A DNA stretch of 64,000 nt from contig NC_133329.1 of assembly GCF_042186555.1 (NCBI RefSeq), positions 72,252,057-72,316,056 of the forward strand, read 5' to 3'. Source of the stretch: Aquarana catesbeiana. Taxonomy: Eukaryota; Chordata; Amphibia; Anura; Ranidae. Shown here one piece after another: positions 9,143 to 21,269 of the stretch (position 1 is its first letter; the number at the start of each line of letters is the position of its first letter). Under the pieces are notes generated by a model, which saw nothing but the letters and a program-made list of their open reading frames with translations, did no database searches and was not told the origin of the DNA. The position numbers were made by a program, and so were the translations under genes.

Positions 9143-10286
9143 TTACTTAGTTGTCGCCCGCCCACCGTCAAATAGCGGCGGAGTGGTGCAGCTCTCGTTC
9201 TGGGACACCGTCATATGACGGCGTCCCAGAACAGCCGCTCTCACGCGCCGGTAGGGGCATGCAGCGTGGCGATCGGAGCCGCGCCGTGTTGCTAGGACAC
9301 GGCGCGACCCCGATCTCTGTAAAGAGCCGCGTCCGTGGCTCTTTAACCATGTGATCGGCTGTGTCCAATCACAGCCGGTCACATGTAAACACGGAGATGC
9401 TGGTAATCGGCGCTCCTCGCCTCACACTGACAGAGAGACTTTGGAGAGCCGATCAGCATAATCTCCACGCAGGGGGACATCTACACATGTAATCAGGGCA
9501 CTGATCATCAGTGCCCTGATTACAATTTAGCACCAACAGTGTCCACCATTGCCTACCAGTGCCAGCAACCAGTGCCCACCAGTGACAGCAATCAGTGCCC
9601 ACCACTGCCCACAAGTGCCACCAATCAGTGCCCATTAGTGATGCCAGTCAGTGCTGGCTATCAGTGCCGCCTATCAGTGCTGCTCATCAATGCCCATCAC
9701 TGCTGTCGATCAATGCCCATCACTGTCGCCCATCAGTGCCACCCATCAATGCCCATCAGTACCACCTATCCGTGCCACCCACCAGTGCCCACCAGTGCCG
9801 CCTATTAGTGCCCATGAGTGCCGCCTATCAGTGCTCATCAGTGACACATATCAGTGCCAGCTATTAGTGCCCATAAGTGCGGCAAATTAGTGCCCCCTCA
9901 TCAGTGCCACCTAATCAGTGCCCATAAGTGCCACCTCACCAATGCCCACCAGTTCAGCCTATCAGTGCCCATTAGTGCCGCCTCATCTGCGCACATCAGT
10001 GAAGCAGAAAAATTACTTAGTTACAAAATTTCCTGACAGAAACTAAGTAAAAAAATTTTTTTTTAAAGTTTTTAGTTATTTTTTTGTAAAAGATAAAAAA
10101 AAAAAACAGCAGTGATTAAATACCATCAAAAGAAAGCTATATTTGTGTGAAGAAAATGATAAAAAAGTTTGTTTGGGTATAGTGTAGCATGACCACGCAA
10201 CTGTCATTCAAAGTGCAACAGCGCTCAAAGCAGAAAAATGGCCTGGGCAGGAAAAGGGTGTAAGTGCCTGGTAGGCAAGTGGTTAA
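9143..10286 (-). mobile_element. TTAA-type (piggyBac-like) non-autonomous element, copy A
   Basis: The right end gcaagtggttaa finishes on TTAA (10283-10286); the left end is decayed (ttacttagttgtcgcccgcc). The right 250 bp, read on the minus strand, resemble the 16165 end of the piggyBac element in this window (ggcacttacaccc..., ttgaatgacag, atagctttcttttgatggtat). The left part is GC-rich and contains the palindrome ccgtcatatgacgg at 9208-9221 within a longer hairpin. Between them lie a minisatellite and an A/T-rich stretch. No transposase. Confidence 0.65.
9535..9990. repeat. minisatellite (cagtgcccatcagtgccrcc-type)
   Basis: About 450 bp of degenerate units around cagtgcccaccagtgccacc, with unit length drifting between roughly 12 and 24 bp. 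It opens several artificial Cys/Pro/His-rich frames, which are not genes. The same motif, inverted, fills 49545-50260. Confidence 0.85.
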
Positions 10287-10708
10287 AGATCAAGATCTGA
10301 AAATATTAATTTATTGGGTTTAGAAACACTTCTCTGTTCTTTGTAATGTATTGAAAGATTTGGGGAAAAAATAGAAAAAACACATTTCAAAGATATATTA
10401 GAAGTAATAGAAATGAGATTAGCATCAAAAGGGTTAATTAACTGAGAACACCTACTAATTGCCTAACAAGATCCATCCAATGAGATGAAATTAACCAACT
10501 GTATTGGGCGTGCGCTATTATCAATAAGAAAACCGCAGTTACCCTAGCACCAGTTGCAGTTTACATATTTATTATCATTTTGCACTTCAAAGTGCCCCGG
10601 TCCACACGTTCGGTTAATGACTTTTCCAGCGCACCAATTAAGGTATGAACTGACGCAACGCATTGTTCTTAGTAAATCACCCCCATTGTGTATGCTTTGT
10701 TTAAAATA
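10287..10708. other. no gene recognised
   Basis: AT-rich. The end ttagtaaatcacccccattg resembles the terminus of the MITE at 26896-27561, so a degraded MITE is possible. Confidence 0.4.
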
Positions 10709-11751
10709 CAGTTGCAATAAAAAGTATGTGAACCCTTTTGGAATGATATGGATTTCTGCACAAATTGGTCATAAAATGTGATCTGATCTTCATCTAAGTC
10801 ACAACAATAGACAATCACAGTCTGCTTAAACTTTTGATGTTGGTGTGCTGTGCCTCTTTTTCTCCACACATAGTGTTGTGTGTTTCTTCCAAACAACTCA
10901 ACTCTGGTTTCATCTGTTCACAGAATATTTTGCCAGTACTGCTGTGGAACATCCAGGTACTCTTGTGCAAACTGTAAACGTGCAACATTTTTTTTTTTGG
11001 ACAGCAGTGGCTTCCTCTGTGGTATCCTTCTATAAAATCCATTCTTGTTTAGTGTTTTACGTATCGTAGATTCGCTAACAGGGATGTTAGCATATGCCAG
11101 AGACTTTTGTAAGTCTTTAGCTGACACTCTAGGATTCTTCTTCACCTCACTGAGCAGTCTGCGCTGTGCTCTTGCAGTCATCTTTACAGGACGCCCACTC
11201 CTAGGGAGAGTAGCAGGAGTGCTGAACTTTCTCCATTTATAGACAATTTGTCTTACTGTGGACTGATGAACAGCAAGGCTTTTGGAGATACTTTTATAAC
11301 CCTTTCCAGCTTTATGCAAGTCAACAGTTCTTAATCATAGGTCTTCTGAGAGCTCTTTTGTGCGAGGCATCATTCACATCAGGCAATTCTTCTTGTGAAA
11401 AGAAAACCCAGAACCGGTGTGTGTTTTTTATAGGGCAGGGCAGCTGTAAAAAAACACCTCCAATCTCATCTCATTGATTGGACTTCAGTTGGCTGACACC
11501 TCACTCCAATTAGCTCTTGGAGATCTTATTAGTCTAGGGGTTCACATACTTTTTCCACCTGCACTGTGAATGTTTACATGGTGTGTTCAATAACAACATA
11601 GTAACATTTAATTCTTTGTGTGTTATTAGTTTAAGCAAACTGTGATTGTCTATTGGTGTGACTTAGATAAAGATCAGATCACATTTTATGACCAGTTTGT
11701 GCAGAAATCCATATCATTCCAAAGCGGTTCACATACTTTTTCTTGCAACTT
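10709..11751 (-). mobile_element. internally deleted Tc1-like element
   Basis: Inverted repeats of about 130 bp (cagttgcaataaaaagtatg... / ...catactttttcttgcaact) contain subterminal blocks such as ggtcataaaatgtgatctga. TA lies at 10707-10708 and 11752-11753. At 1043 bp it is about two thirds of a full Tc1; the part coding for the last two catalytic residues is missing. Confidence 0.85.
10840..11370 (-). pseudogene. Tc1 transposase fragment
   Basis: Reading starts at ATG 11370 (MPRTKELSEDL), with a nonsense TGA at 11335-11337. It continues with HKAGKGYKSISKSLAVHQST, the paired-like DNA-binding domain, and RRLLSEVKKNPRVSAKDLQK. A frameshift near 10910 separates it from the segment with ETRVELFG-like and NTQHYVWRKRG phrases around the first catalytic Asp. 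The sequence then runs into the terminal repeat, so the second Asp and the Glu are deleted. Inactive. Confidence 0.8.
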
Positions 11752-13424
11752 TATCCATCAATACTATATTGATAGAGTCCAATTCTAAAATGCTTGTAAG
11801 ATGGTACTTGGTTCCCACGTAGTTCACAAAGATGCATCCTACGGCATCACCCACTTTGTTTCTGGTGCTGTAGACAACTGGGAACTATGCACTACATTTG
11901 GTAGCATTGTTATATAGTATCCAGATTTTAGATTCAGATGTTTAATTTTGTCTATTCGGTGATGGGAGTAAATATCTGCAGATTTCCTGGACCCCTCCCT
12001 TTTCCCAGGAATGACCTGATGAAATCCCCAAAAAGTCAGCGAAACTGATTTCATACATGTTTTTGACAGCAAGAATTACTATTGCCAAATACTGGAAGCA
12101 GTCAGTGATACTGCTAGCTAGCTTAATTTGATCATAGTTAAAAGCAAACTTACCTGTATTCTCCACATAAACACCAAAAATCTGACAAAATGTGGCATCC
12201 ATGGATTCAATACTTGTCTGTCCATTAGCGAGTCGCTGACAAACCCTCTCTTTTCTGATCTCTCCCCTTTTTTTTCTCCCTTTTTGTTTTGTTTTTTTTT
12301 TTTTCTCTGTTCTTATTATTCTTTTTACTTTTCTGCTCAAATGTTGTTTTGTCACTATGGGTGCTCCCTATAATCTCCAGTACGGACACCTGTCCCATAC
12401 ATCCTAAATGACACTGCAACTAAAACAAATCATGCAACATTTCAAAAACAATGCAATAAGCAACGAGTGTGATGGCTGATAGGGAAGAGGGATACGGGAG
12501 GGGAGAGTTCACAGGCCCACATCTTTATTGAAGGCTATAAATGTAGTGCAGCGGTAAAATCAGTGAACAAATAATAAATAGCAAAAATAATAGCATTAAG
12601 AGAGGAAACTGAATTCCTCAATAAAACCGTATAACAGTGAAAACAAGCGATAAAGCCTACAATGTGCCAATAAGTCCACCAAAATAGTTCAACAGGCATC
12701 AATAAAGTGTTGTCCTCTGTGATCCGTGATAAATGTCATACGGGTGCAGGAACTGTGATGCTGAACCACTCCAGTGGAGGTATTGTGCTCCCCAAACCAG
12801 TTTATTAAAACGGCTTACCAGATAGGGTTGACCACTGGATTATAGGTGGTGAAAACACACGTGGGGGATTAAGGTCTACCTCCGACCATACTGTGTCCAT
12901 GTGATTCCAATAATACACAGAAGTAAAACCGAAAGAGCACTCTCATAGTGTAGTAAAGTAAAATAACTTTAATAACAAAGTATTGCACTCACAGCATGGT
13001 GAAGCATAAAGGCTCAACAAGCATCCATACAGCATCTACGGCGTTCCTACAGGCTTCTCTCTGAGTACAAGTCCAACCGGCCAAACAGAAGCAAGTAGCA
13101 TGATGAAGTCACCGTCATAGGCCATATCCTATGCGTTGTCGTCTTTTCCAGCTTGTCCCCAGACGATGTCATCTATGATGAAACCCCTTCCTGCCCACCT
13201 CCTCTATGATTCCTGGGCTCTCCCGCTCCTCCTGGCAGCAAAGGACCACAATAAATGTTGTCGGGATGGTGGGTAGAAGAATATTGTAGAAATTATGTTT
13301 CCAGAGAAAAAAAAAACACATGTAGCACAGGTGCAAAGACCATAAATAATTAGATATACTTGATGCTGTGTACAGGGAATGCAACAGTGACACTTAATTT
13401 GATAACAGCTGTGGCACCATCCGC
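11752..13424. other. no gene recognised; repeat-like
   Basis: Contains a T-rich tract (12270-12310). The 12540-13160 block (aaaacggcttaccagatagg, actggattataggtgg) resembles 48640-48860, implying a shared dispersed repeat, but boundaries and family are unknown. No plausible exon seen. Confidence 0.45.
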
Positions 13425-13496
13425 TATTTATTTTTATTACAGGTACTTATATAACACTGTCACTTTATGCAGCGCTTTACACACATACTGTATATA
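13425..13496 (+). repeat. dispersed repeat, left part (continues at 22492)
   Basis: tactttatataacactgtcac-like sequence with cagcgctttacacacatac joins across the Tc1 insertion to gtacattcacatgagtccct and ggagcttacaatctaagg at 22494-22560. Together they form a repeat common in amphibian DNA (recognised from memory, not searched). Confidence 0.5.
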
Positions 13497-13716
13497 CAGT
13501 CTCCTTCTTCTTATTCACCCCCCTTGGCATTTTTTGTGTTTGTTGCCTCACAACCTGGAATTAACATGGATTGTTTGAGGATTTGCATCACTTAATTTAC
13601 AGAACATGCCCACAACTTTGAAGATGTTTTTTTTTTTTTTTATTGTGAAGCAAACAACAAATAGGACAAAATAACAGAAAAAGTCAATGTGCATAACTAT
13701 TCACCACCCTATGTTC

Positions 13717-14176
13717 TGTCCAACAGATGTCTTGTTGATTATTTGTACCTTATTTGTACCTGTGTTGTTAAATTTACATGCAAAATGTGTAATTTACTTA
13801 CCATAAGACAATCATGTGTGGTGTGCAGGCTTCATCTAGCGTTCCGTTTTGGTATTGCTGCAGTTCTGTTTAATTGTTTATTGTATGTGTAATTAAGGAA
13901 GTTGTCAGCAAGCAGGGAATTCTGGGTAGAATCTTAACCGGAAGTGAACCAGCCACCATTCTTTTCAACACATTGCAGGAAGCAAGACATGTCTTTCTCA
14001 ATCTATCGTCATCACCCCTTAGAGAACTTAAAAAGTAAGTTTTTATTATCTCATCTTGTACTGTATATTGTTGTTTCTACAATTTATGCTGTATTGTATG
14101 TGATATTGTACTTATTGAAGTCTATTTCTGTTATTTTGTAGTTTCACCTGGCTTATTCTAATAAACTGAGATCATG
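13717..14176 (+). repeat. BEL/Pao 5' LTR (approximate end)
   Basis: Starts TGTCC. The first 250 bp match 15058-15303; the rest, with aataaactgag near 14161, has no partner because the 3' LTR is truncated. The end is placed by the polyadenylation-like signal and is approximate. Confidence 0.6.
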
Positions 14177-14299
14177 TCTACCATAAACAGCCATAGAGAC
14201 TAAAGGACAATGCCACATAGGGTTTGTAAAGCAAAACTTGCACCACTTCCTGAACACACCATACCCAGGCTGTAACTTTGTGCTGCAGTATTAGCCACA

Positions 14300-15038
14300 G
14301 AGCTAGCTGAACTAATTGCGATCAGAGGCCCAGTGAAACTCATTCGCTCTGACAGAGGGTCTAACTTTGTAGGAGCAGTAAAAGAACTTCAAATTCCTTC
14401 TAACTTGGATATTCTCAGTGTAGAAAGATACTTGAGTGAACAAGATGCACGTGGATCTTCAACCCACCTCACTCTTCTCACATCGGAGGTGTTTGGGAGA
14501 GGATGATAGGCATAGCCCGCAGAATTCTTGACTCTATCTTCCTACAAGTAGGAACTGCAAGGCTTACTCACGAATGTTTAGTGACATTTATGGCAGAAGT
14601 TACAGCTAACATTAACGCCAGACCTTTGACATCCATTTCAAGTGACTCTGAACATCCAGTGGTCCTCACACCTGCCATTTTACTAGTTAGTTTTGTGAGA
14701 AGGACCTTTACAAACGTCAATGGAGACAAACCCTTGCCAATACCTTCTGGAACCGGTGGAGGGAACAATATATATCTACTCTACAAGTAAGGAGAAAGTG
14801 GCACACTGAAAAGCCTAATCTTAAACCTGGTGATGTTGTGCTCATGAAAGATTGCCAGACACTAAGAAATATGTGGCCTTTAGGTCTGATCACCAAAGTA
14901 CTAACAAGCAAAGATAATCGTGTCCATAAGGTCGAGGTTAAGATCTTTGAACAGAATGAGGCTAAAGTATTCTTGAGACCAGTGACCGAACTTATTCTGT
15001 TGCTTTCTACGGAAGACTCTGTTAGTGACATCACTTGA
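14300..15038 (+). pseudogene. BEL/Pao integrase C-terminal relic
   Basis: Successive frames give LIRSDRGSNFVGAVKEL (integrase core Asp region), then from 14503 MIGIARRILDSIFLQVGTAR and TANINARPLTSISSD, and from 14838 a DUF5641-like tail (VLMKDCQTLRNMWPLGLITK, KVFLRPVTELILL). The order matches the end of BEL/Pao Pol. Several frameshifts separate the pieces, so it cannot be functional. Confidence 0.75.
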
Positions 15039-15057
15039 TGTCAGGCGGGGAGCGCTC

Positions 15058-15303
15058 TGTCCACCAGATGTCTTGCTGATTATTTGTACCTTATTTGTAC
15101 CTGTGTTGTTAAATTTATATGCAAAATGTGTAATTTACTTAAGACAATCATATGTGGTGTGCAGGCTCCATCTAGTGTTCCTTTTTGGTATTGCTGCAGT
15201 TCTGTTTAATTGTATATTGTATGTGTAATTAAGGAAGTTGTCAGCAAGCAAGGAATTCTGGGTAGAATCTTAACAGGAAGTGAACCAGCCACCATTCCTG
15301 TCA
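15058..15303 (+). repeat. BEL/Pao 3' LTR, truncated
   Basis: Matches 13717-13970 with scattered substitutions and a small deletion near 15140. After 15303 the sequence switches to gacaagcttgagccaacatc, part of a dispersed repeat also seen at 46895. Confidence 0.7.
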
Positions 15304-15371
15304 AGACAAGCTTGAGCCAACATCCGTCGGAAATAAATCCCAGGATTTTGTTGTCAGAATGTCAGAACGTG
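15304..15371. repeat. dispersed repeat fragment
   Basis: gacaagcttgagccaacatc ... gtgtgtacgcggc also occurs, slightly different, at 46895-46988. It lies at the junction between the truncated LTR and the Tc1 transposase relic. Confidence 0.5.
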
Positions 15372-15849
15372 TGTACGCGGCAATAGCGTAGAAAAAGTTC
15401 AATTCTAGTCTCATCAAACCAGCGTACCTTCCTCCATACATTGTGGGAGTCTCCCACATGCCTTTTCGCAAACTCAAAACGTGCCATTTTGTTTTTTGCT
15501 GAAAGTACCTGCTTTCTTCTGACCACTCTGCCATAAAGCCCAACTCTATGGAGCGTATGGCTTATTGTCGTCCTATGTACAGATACTCCAGTCTCTGCTG
15601 TGGAACTCTGCAGCTCCTCCAGGGTTACCTTAGGTCTCTGTGCTGCCTCTCTGATTAATGTCCTCCTTGCCCGGTCAGTGAGTTTTGGTGTGTGGCCGTC
15701 TCTTGATGTTCTTTCCATTTGGTTATGATAGATTTGATGGTGCTCCTAGGGATGATCAAAGATTTGGATATTTTTTTCTAACCTATCCCTGACTTGTACT
15801 TCTCAACAACATTGTCCCTTACTTGTTTGGAGAGTTCCTTGGTCTTCAT
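15372..15849 (-). pseudogene. Tc1 transposase N-terminal relic
   Basis: Starts at ATG 15849 (MKTKELSKQVRDNVVEKY). A TAG at 15778-15780 breaks the frame. Downstream are the second helix-turn-helix region (KLTDRARRTLIREAAQRPK) and the WFDETRIELF stretch with the first catalytic Asp. The remainder was lost at the junction with the repeat and LTR at 15304-15371. Confidence 0.8.
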
Positions 15850-16849
15850 GGCAGTGTTTGGTTAGTGGCACCTCTTGCTTAGGTGTTGCAGTCTCTGGGG
15901 CCTTTCAAAAAGGTGTGTATATGTAATGACAGATCATGTGACACTTAGATTGCACACAGGTGGACATCATTTCACTAATTATGGGACTTCTGAAGGTAAT
16001 TGGTTGCACCAGAGCTTTTTATGGGCTTCATAACAAAGGGGGTGAATACGCACATGCCAATTGTCAGTTTTTTATTTCTGAAAAATAGTTTTATGTATAT
16101 ATTTTTCTAATTTTACTTCACCAACTTAGACTATTGTGTTCTGATCCATCACATATAATCTAGATTAACCACCTCAATACTGGGCACTTTCACCCCCTTC
16201 CTTCCCAGACCAATTTTCAGCTTTCAGCGCTCTCTCACTTTGAATGAAAATTACTCAGTCATGCTACACTGTACCCAAATGAAATTTTTATCATTTTGTT
16301 CACACAAATAGAGCTTTCTTTTGGTGGTATTTATTCACCACTTCATTTTTTATTTTTTGTGATATAAGCGAAAAAAGAGCGAATATTTTGAAAAAAAAAC
16401 AAAATTTTCTACTTTCTCTTTTAAAAGAAACCAAAAAAATGTAATTTTGTCGAAAATTTAGGCAAAAATGTATTCTACCACATGTCTTTGGTAAAAAAAA
16501 TCCTGATAATTGTATGATCATTGGTTTGTGTGAAAGTTATAGAGTCTACAAGCCATGCTACGCATTATTGAAAATGTATCAATCCTAATGCACTGATGGC
16601 CTAATGCACTGATCTCATTTCTTGAGGCCCTAAAATGTCAGGACAGTACAATAACCCCCCAAAAGACCCCTTTTTGGAAAGAAGACAGTCAGAGGTATTT
16701 AGTAAGAGGCATAGTGAATTTTTTGAAGTTAAAATTTTTTCCCCACAATGCTTTGGAAAATTAAGAAATATAGATTTTTTTTTTTTCTTCACTAAATTGT
16801 CATATTTACAAGTTATTTCTCACACGCGGTGCAGGCATAATTGCAATTA

Positions 16850-18520
16850 CACCCCAAAATACATTCTGCTATTCGTCCTGAGTATGGCGATACCCCATGT
16901 GTGAGACTTTTCCACAGCCTGGCCACATACAGAGGCCCAACATCCATATAGCACCATCAGGCGTTCTAAAGGCATAAATTACACATTTCATTTTCTGAGT
17001 ACCTATCACATTTTTGAAGGCCCTGGAGCACCAGGACAATGGAATTACCCACAAAATGACCCCATTTTGGAAAGAAAACAACCCAATGTATATTCTATGA
17101 GGCATACTGAGTCTTTTGAACATGTCATTTCTTTCCACAAGTTTTTGGAAAATGTGGAAAGAAAATGAAAACCTATTTTTTTCTCACAATTGTCAATTTA
17201 GAAGATCTTTCTAACACATAGCATGCACATAGCCAAAATGACACCCCAAAATACATTCTGCTACTCATCCTGAGTATGGCGATACCCCATGTGTGAGACT
17301 TTTCCACAGCCTGGCCACATACAGAGGCCCAACATCCATATAGCACCATCAGGCGTTCTAAAGGCATAAATTACACATTTAATTTCCTGAGTACCTATCA
17401 CATTTATGAAGGCCCTGGAGCACCAGGACAATGGAATTACCCACAAAATGACCCCATTTTGGAAAAAAAACAACCCAATGTATATTCTATGAGGCATAAT
17501 GAGTCTTTTGAACATGTCATTTCTTTCCACAAGTTTTTGGAAAATGTGAAAAGAAAATGAAAACCTATTTTTTTTCTCACAAAGTTGTCAATTTAGAAGA
17601 TCTTTCTTACACATAGCATGTACATAGCCAAAATGACACCCCAAAATACATTCTGCTATTCGTCCTGAGTATGGCGATACCCCATGTGTGAGACTTTTCC
17701 ACAGCCTGGCCACATACAGAGGCCCAACATCCATATAGCACCATCAGGCGTTCTAAAGGCATAAATTACACATTTCATTTTCTGAGTACCAATCACATTT
17801 TTGAAGGCCCTGGAGCACCAGGACAATGGAATTACCCACAAAATGACCCCATTTTGGAAAGAAAACAACCCAATGTATATTCTATGAGGCATACTGAGTC
17901 TTTTGAACATGTCATTTCTTTCCACAAGTTTTTGGAAAATGTGGAAAGAAAATGAAAACCTATTTTTTTCTCACAATTGTCAATTTAGAAGATCTTTCTA
18001 ACACATAGCATGCACATAGCCAAAATGACACCCCAAAATACATTCTGCTACTCATCCTGAGTATGGCGATACCCCATGTGTGAGACTTTTCCACAGCCTG
18101 GCCACATACAGAGGCCCAACATCCATATAGCACCATCAGGCGTTCTAAAGGCATAAATTACACATTTAATTTCCTGAGTACCTATCACATTTATGAAGGC
18201 CCTGGAGCACCAGGACAATGGAATTACCCACAAAATGACCCCATTTTGGAAAGAAAACAACCCAATGTATATTCTATGAGGCATAATGAGTCTTTTGAAC
18301 ATGTCATTTCTTTCCACAAGTTTTTGGAAAATGTGAAAAGAAAATGAAAACCTATTTTTTTTCTCACAAAGTTGTCAATTTAGAAGATCTTTCTTACACA
18401 TAGCATGTACATAGCCAAAATGACACCCCAAAATACATTCTGCTACTCGTCCTGAGTATGGCGATACCCCATGTGTGAGACTTTTCCACTACCTGGCCAC
18501 ATACAGAGGCCCAACATACA
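16850..18520. repeat. 392/395-bp tandem array with 787-bp higher-order unit
   Basis: The phrase taccccatgtgtgagac recurs at 16891, 17283, 17678, 18070 and 18465, spacings 392, 395, 392 and 395. Units 1 and 3 are nearly identical, as are 2 and 4, so a 787-bp dimer was duplicated. The fifth unit is partial. One related unit occurs inverted at 35694-35945 in another copy of the family. The small ORFs here are by-products. Confidence 0.85.
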
Positions 18521-19262
18521 AGTAGCACCTCCAGGCTTCTAACACATAGCATGTACACACCAAGAATTACACCCCAAAATACATTCTGCTGAGCAAAAGG
18601 TAAAAAAAAAAAGCTCACCTGTGGTTTTAGCAGGCAGGAATACCGTTCCAGAGCAGCCAAAGCATTTGTCCAGACAGCCAAAGGAAATGTCCAGGAATTG
18701 TCCAGGCAGCAGACAGATATGGAAAAGTATGAACATGGTTCAGTACAGTCCAAGGTTTAGCAGGCAGTTCAGGTAACAGGCATAGGCATGGCCAGTCCAG
18801 GTGGTAGGCAAAGGCATGGCAAGGTCATGTGGCAGGCAAATGCATGGCAAGGTCATGTGGCAGGCAAAAGGCATGGCCAGTTCAAGTGGCAGCAGGCAGC
18901 ACTTTGTACATTGGGCCTTGGTCAGGTAAGACCTGAGGACAGGGGTAGAGGCTTCTTCCCACCCAAATCTCTACGAAGCCTTCGAGTCTCCAGACCCTAA
19001 TCCGAGAAAACTAAAAACCCGGAGAAAAATGTTTTCTCCACTCGGAAAACCTTTTCTGGAGCCCCTCACATATGTGAGACCCCTGTGCTGTACAGTGGCA
19101 GGGCAAATGATCAGTTCAGGAGGCAGGCAAAAATCATGGTCATTTAACAGTCCGGGTCAATTCACGTTGAAGGCAGAAAGATGTTTGGCAGAGGCATAGT
19201 CGTTAACAGTCTGGGTCATTCACAGAAATGGCAGATAGTGGAAAAAAATCACCTTCACTGTA
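18521..19262. other. piggyBac 3' region, non-coding
   Basis: Contains a short direct repeat (caaggtcatgtggcaggcaa) around 18815-18870. No gene seen between the array and the transposase end. Confidence 0.5.
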
Positions 19263-21268
19263 CTAATAGTGTAGTGAAGTATGATAGCTCCGATAGCATG
19301 TTCCAATACAGAGCCCTGGCTCGGAGGGACATTGGGGACAGTAGTATCGGGTGTCACGGCGAATTCCTCTACTTGCACATACACGACATTTTTTTGGGGG
19401 TTTGCGACCTGTTTGGGTAAGAGGGAGGATTTCGGGAAAGTGCCTTTCATGGAGTCTGGCTAACGCATCGGAGCGAATTAGTTGAGGGGCTTGGCCTTGG
19501 GGATAGAGAAGGGCTGTGAAAACTTCTTCTTGGAATTTTAGATAGGGTAGGGAACTTTGGGTGCACTTAGAAAAAATGATATAGGAATTAAATAGGGCAA
19601 GTTGCATCAAATAAATGGCGACTTTCTTGTACCAAAATAGTGATCTCCTGGTGGCCAAGTAGGGCTGCATCATCTGGTCGTTCATATCCACCCCCCCATG
19701 TATAGGTTGTACTCATGCAGACATTTTGGCTTCTGTATGGGGCCTCCTCTTCTCTGAAGTTCCACCAAGGTGTCGTCATGTATTGTTGAAAGGATGTAGA
19801 CATCTCTTTTTTTATCTCTCCACTTCCCCGCTAGTACTTCTTCAGTTCGCATACTGGCCATTTCACCCTGCTTCAATTTCTTGGCGACCAATCTTTGTGG
19901 GAAGCCTTTGCAGTTGGTCCGTGCTGTCCCACAGGCCACAGTGTTCTTCAGGTACAAATGGCGGAAAAGTGGGAGACTAGTGTAGAAATTGTCTACGTAA
20001 AGGTGGTAACCTTTCCCAAGTAATGGTTGGATCAGCTGCCAGACAATTTTGCCACTTGTTCCCATGTAGGTAGGGCATCCAGGGGGGTTTAGCTGTCTGT
20101 CTTTTCCCTCATAAATCATAAAATGATATGTGTAACCCGTGGCCCTGTCACACACCTTATAAAATTTTACCCCACGTCTGGCTCTTTTACTGGGGAGGTA
20201 TTGTTTTATTCCCAGTCTTCCGGTGAAGTGCACCAGGGATTCATCCACACATATGTTTCTATCAGGGGTAAACATCTCCTTGAAGCTGGCGCAAAAAAAA
20301 TTGATTAGGGGCCGAATTTTGAATAACTTATCGTAACTGGGATGATTTCGAGGGAGGCATTGGGCATTGTTATTGAAGTGTGAAAATCTCATGATCATCT
20401 CATAACGGGTTCTGGGCATAAATGACGAATAGATCGGCATGTGGTGGATAGGTTGGGTAGACCAGTAGGAATGGAGTTCATTTTTTTTTGTCAGCCCCAT
20501 GTTGAGGGTTAGGCCAAGGAAAATTTTAAATTCTTCTACGGTGAGGGGTTTCCAAACAAAAGGACGGGCATATGAGGAACTGGGATTGTTGGCTATGTGT
20601 TGGCTGGCGTATAGATTACATTGCTCCACAATGTAGGTTAGGAGATCATTGGTAAAAAATAAATGAAAATAATAAAGTGGGGTTACATTTTCCGTCTGCA
20701 TCTGAGGGCCTGGCTGGGCTGTGAAAAGGGGTATTACAGGTTCTACTGATGTATCGGGCAGCCATGTTGGATACAGTAGAACATCTGGGAGGCTAGTATG
20801 GGCACTGCCTCGTTGATGGGATCCGTTGCTAGCATCTGGCCTATCTTCTAGGAAGGTTGCAGAAGTGCTGGTGGATGCCCGCCTATCCCGAAGTGCTGCG
20901 CTGCTGGTGGATGCCTGCTGGTGGATGCCCTGGAGTGCTGCGCTACTGGTGGATGCCTGCATATCATCCTGGAGTGCTGGGCTGCTGGTGGATGCCTGCA
21001 TATCATCCTGGAGTGCTGCGCTGCTGGTGGATGCCTGCTGGTGGATGCCCTGGAGTGCTGCGCTGCTGGTGAATGCCTCCTCCTGCTCATTTCTCCTGAT
21101 TCTCCTTGTTAGGATTGTATCTTCCTCTGTTTCCAACTCGGAGCCACTGCTTTCCACTGGCTCATAGTCACTATCCGAGTCTGACGGAGAGAATTCCCCG
21201 CTACTCTCGTCCGACATACTCTGGAGTATTTGGAGAGCCTCCTCTGCGCTGTAAGACCTTTTTGTCAT
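19263..21268 (-). pseudogene. piggyBac transposase with one frameshift
   Basis: Start ATG 21268. Residues 1-60 are acidic; 66-130 hold repeated (Q)ASTSSAALQ(D/G) units; the piggyBac core runs from about 195. The first catalytic Asp is D342 (NICVDESLVHF), the second D426 (YHLYVDNFYTSL). At KPKCLHEYNLYMGG a seven-C run (19691-19697 on the + strand) shifts the frame and a stop follows. The next frame continues with DMNDQMMQPYLATRRSLFWY, holding the third Asp, and a Cys-rich C-terminus (KKCRVCASRG, YYCPQCPSEPGLC) ending at 19263. Combined length is about 660 aa, longer than typical because of the repeats. One indel separates it from an intact gene, so a recent mutation or a homopolymer error are both possible. 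Confidence 0.85.
20868..21085. repeat. in-frame minisatellite in transposase N-terminus
   Basis: Units of ctggagtgctgcgctgctgg with gtggatgcctgc blocks, about 39-42 bp, multiples of three, encoding (minus strand) ASTSSAALQDDMQ-type repeats. The reading frame is kept through about five units. Confidence 0.8.
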
Positions 21269-21269
21269 G

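Larger units (their letters stand above)
13717..15303 (+). mobile_element. BEL/Pao LTR retrotransposon remnant
   Basis: Direct repeats tgtccaacagatgtcttgtt (13717) and tgtccaccagatgtcttgct (15058) each run about 245 bp with few differences and flank a deleted interior with BEL/Pao integrase sequence. A purine-rich aggcggggagcg precedes the second copy. The second LTR is cut at about 15303. Gag, protease, RT and most of integrase are gone. Confidence 0.75.

Noticed and set aside
9539..9890. Overlapping Cys/Pro/His-rich ORFs
   Set aside because: They result from a minisatellite unit free of stops in several frames; no start context, splice site or domain.
9535..9990. CRISPR-like spaced repeats
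   Set aside because: Units are degenerate, contiguous and without unique spacers, in a eukaryotic transposon; the other arrays are the same.
10709..11751. Functional Tc1 transposase
   Set aside because: Nonsense codon, frameshift and loss of the second Asp and Glu.
16869..18317. Four near-identical 89-codon minus-strand ORFs
   Set aside because: They are the same frame repeated by the 392/395-bp array inside the piggyBac element; no protein family features.
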